In this document: piece after piece, positions 63,925 through 64,000 of the stretch
Numbering within the stretch: position 1 is the first letter of the stretch
Layout of the letters: each line of letters starts with the position of its first letter
DNA from: Shewanella sp. ANA-3
GTDB lineage: Bacteria > Pseudomonadota > Gammaproteobacteria > Enterobacterales > Shewanellaceae
DNA length: 64,000 bases
Direction: 5' to 3'
Assembly: GCF_000203935.1 (NCBI RefSeq)
Contig: NC_008577.1
Location: 3,658,001-3,722,000 of the forward strand
Program-made: the position numbers and the translations under genes
The notes under the pieces: generated by a model
Told to the model about the DNA's origin: nothing
What the model saw: only the letters and a program-made list of their open reading frames with translations
Database searches by the model: none

Positions 63925-64000
63925 GGCAAACTCCTTGATAAGTCAAAGGATATATCACTGCCAATGGAGTGCTGCTGGTTATCCTGCACAGCACTCCTGC

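Noticed and set aside
1..64000. CRISPR arrays, insertion sequences, integrases, phage genes
   Set aside because: No spaced direct repeats, transposase or phage-type proteins were seen anywhere in the window.

Overview
The window is an ordinary stretch of gammaproteobacterial chromosome, almost certainly Shewanella and close to the S. oneidensis / MR-4 / MR-7 group. This rests on recognisable Shewanella-type protein sequences (TyrS, PyrB, RpoD, UppP, PuuR, ErpA), the rpsU-yqeY-dnaG-rpoD operon followed by a tRNA-Ile2(CAU), and a TonB-receptor-rich, polyamine-using gene set. The genus assignment is recognition from memory, not a search. Coding density is high. No insertion sequences, phage genes, CRISPR arrays or rRNA were seen.

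Layout, left to right. 1-2.2 kb: the end of gltB and all of gltD (glutamate synthase), closed by a strong terminator. 2.3-6.2 kb: mtnN, a CobD/CbiB-superfamily membrane protein, and small membrane or exported proteins (DUF2721, TRIC/UPF0126, NTF2-like, one unknown). 6.3-10.2 kb: tyrS divergent from an M23 endopeptidase gene, then anmK. 10.2-18.6 kb: a possible sensing and nutrient-uptake module made of a CadC/ToxR-type membrane regulator with a beta-propeller sensor, a divergent secreted S9 peptidase, and a TonB-dependent receptor. 19.2-28.6 kb: aqpZ, DUF2750, erpA, an uncharacterised coiled-coil membrane protein, a ClC-family protein with unusual key residues, pyrB, hemL and nhaD.

28.7-38.7 kb: an ExeA/GspA-ExeB/GspB pair, cca, an Lpp-like lipoprotein, a degenerate RlmA homologue, uppP-folK-folB on the minus strand, plsY and tsaD. 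38.9-43.8 kb: the macromolecular-synthesis operon rpsU-yqeY-dnaG-rpoD with good promoters and an internal hairpin, then tRNA-Ile2. 44-49.5 kb: a dCache-like chemoreceptor, a POT peptide transporter and an LLM flavin oxidoreductase.

49.6-63.4 kb is the most coherent accessory block: a putrescine uptake and gamma-glutamylation pathway (gabT, gabD, puuB, potIHG, potF, puuA, puuD, puuR), plus a second PuuB-like oxidase divergent from puuR. ATGAACAT-type PuuR-like boxes precede puuB and puuD. A different, 12-bp-armed inverted repeat lies between puuR and the second oxidase. PotFGHI would import putrescine, PuuA-PuuB-(aldehyde dehydrogenase)-PuuD would convert it to GABA, and GabT-GabD would take GABA to succinate. 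No dedicated PuuC gene is present here. The window ends with a DUF2937-type membrane protein.

Nothing here is clearly a wholly new system. The best leads are the puu/ordL control region, the regulator/S9 peptidase/TonB receptor block, and three homologues of known families whose signature residues have changed (the ClC, CbiB and RlmA types).
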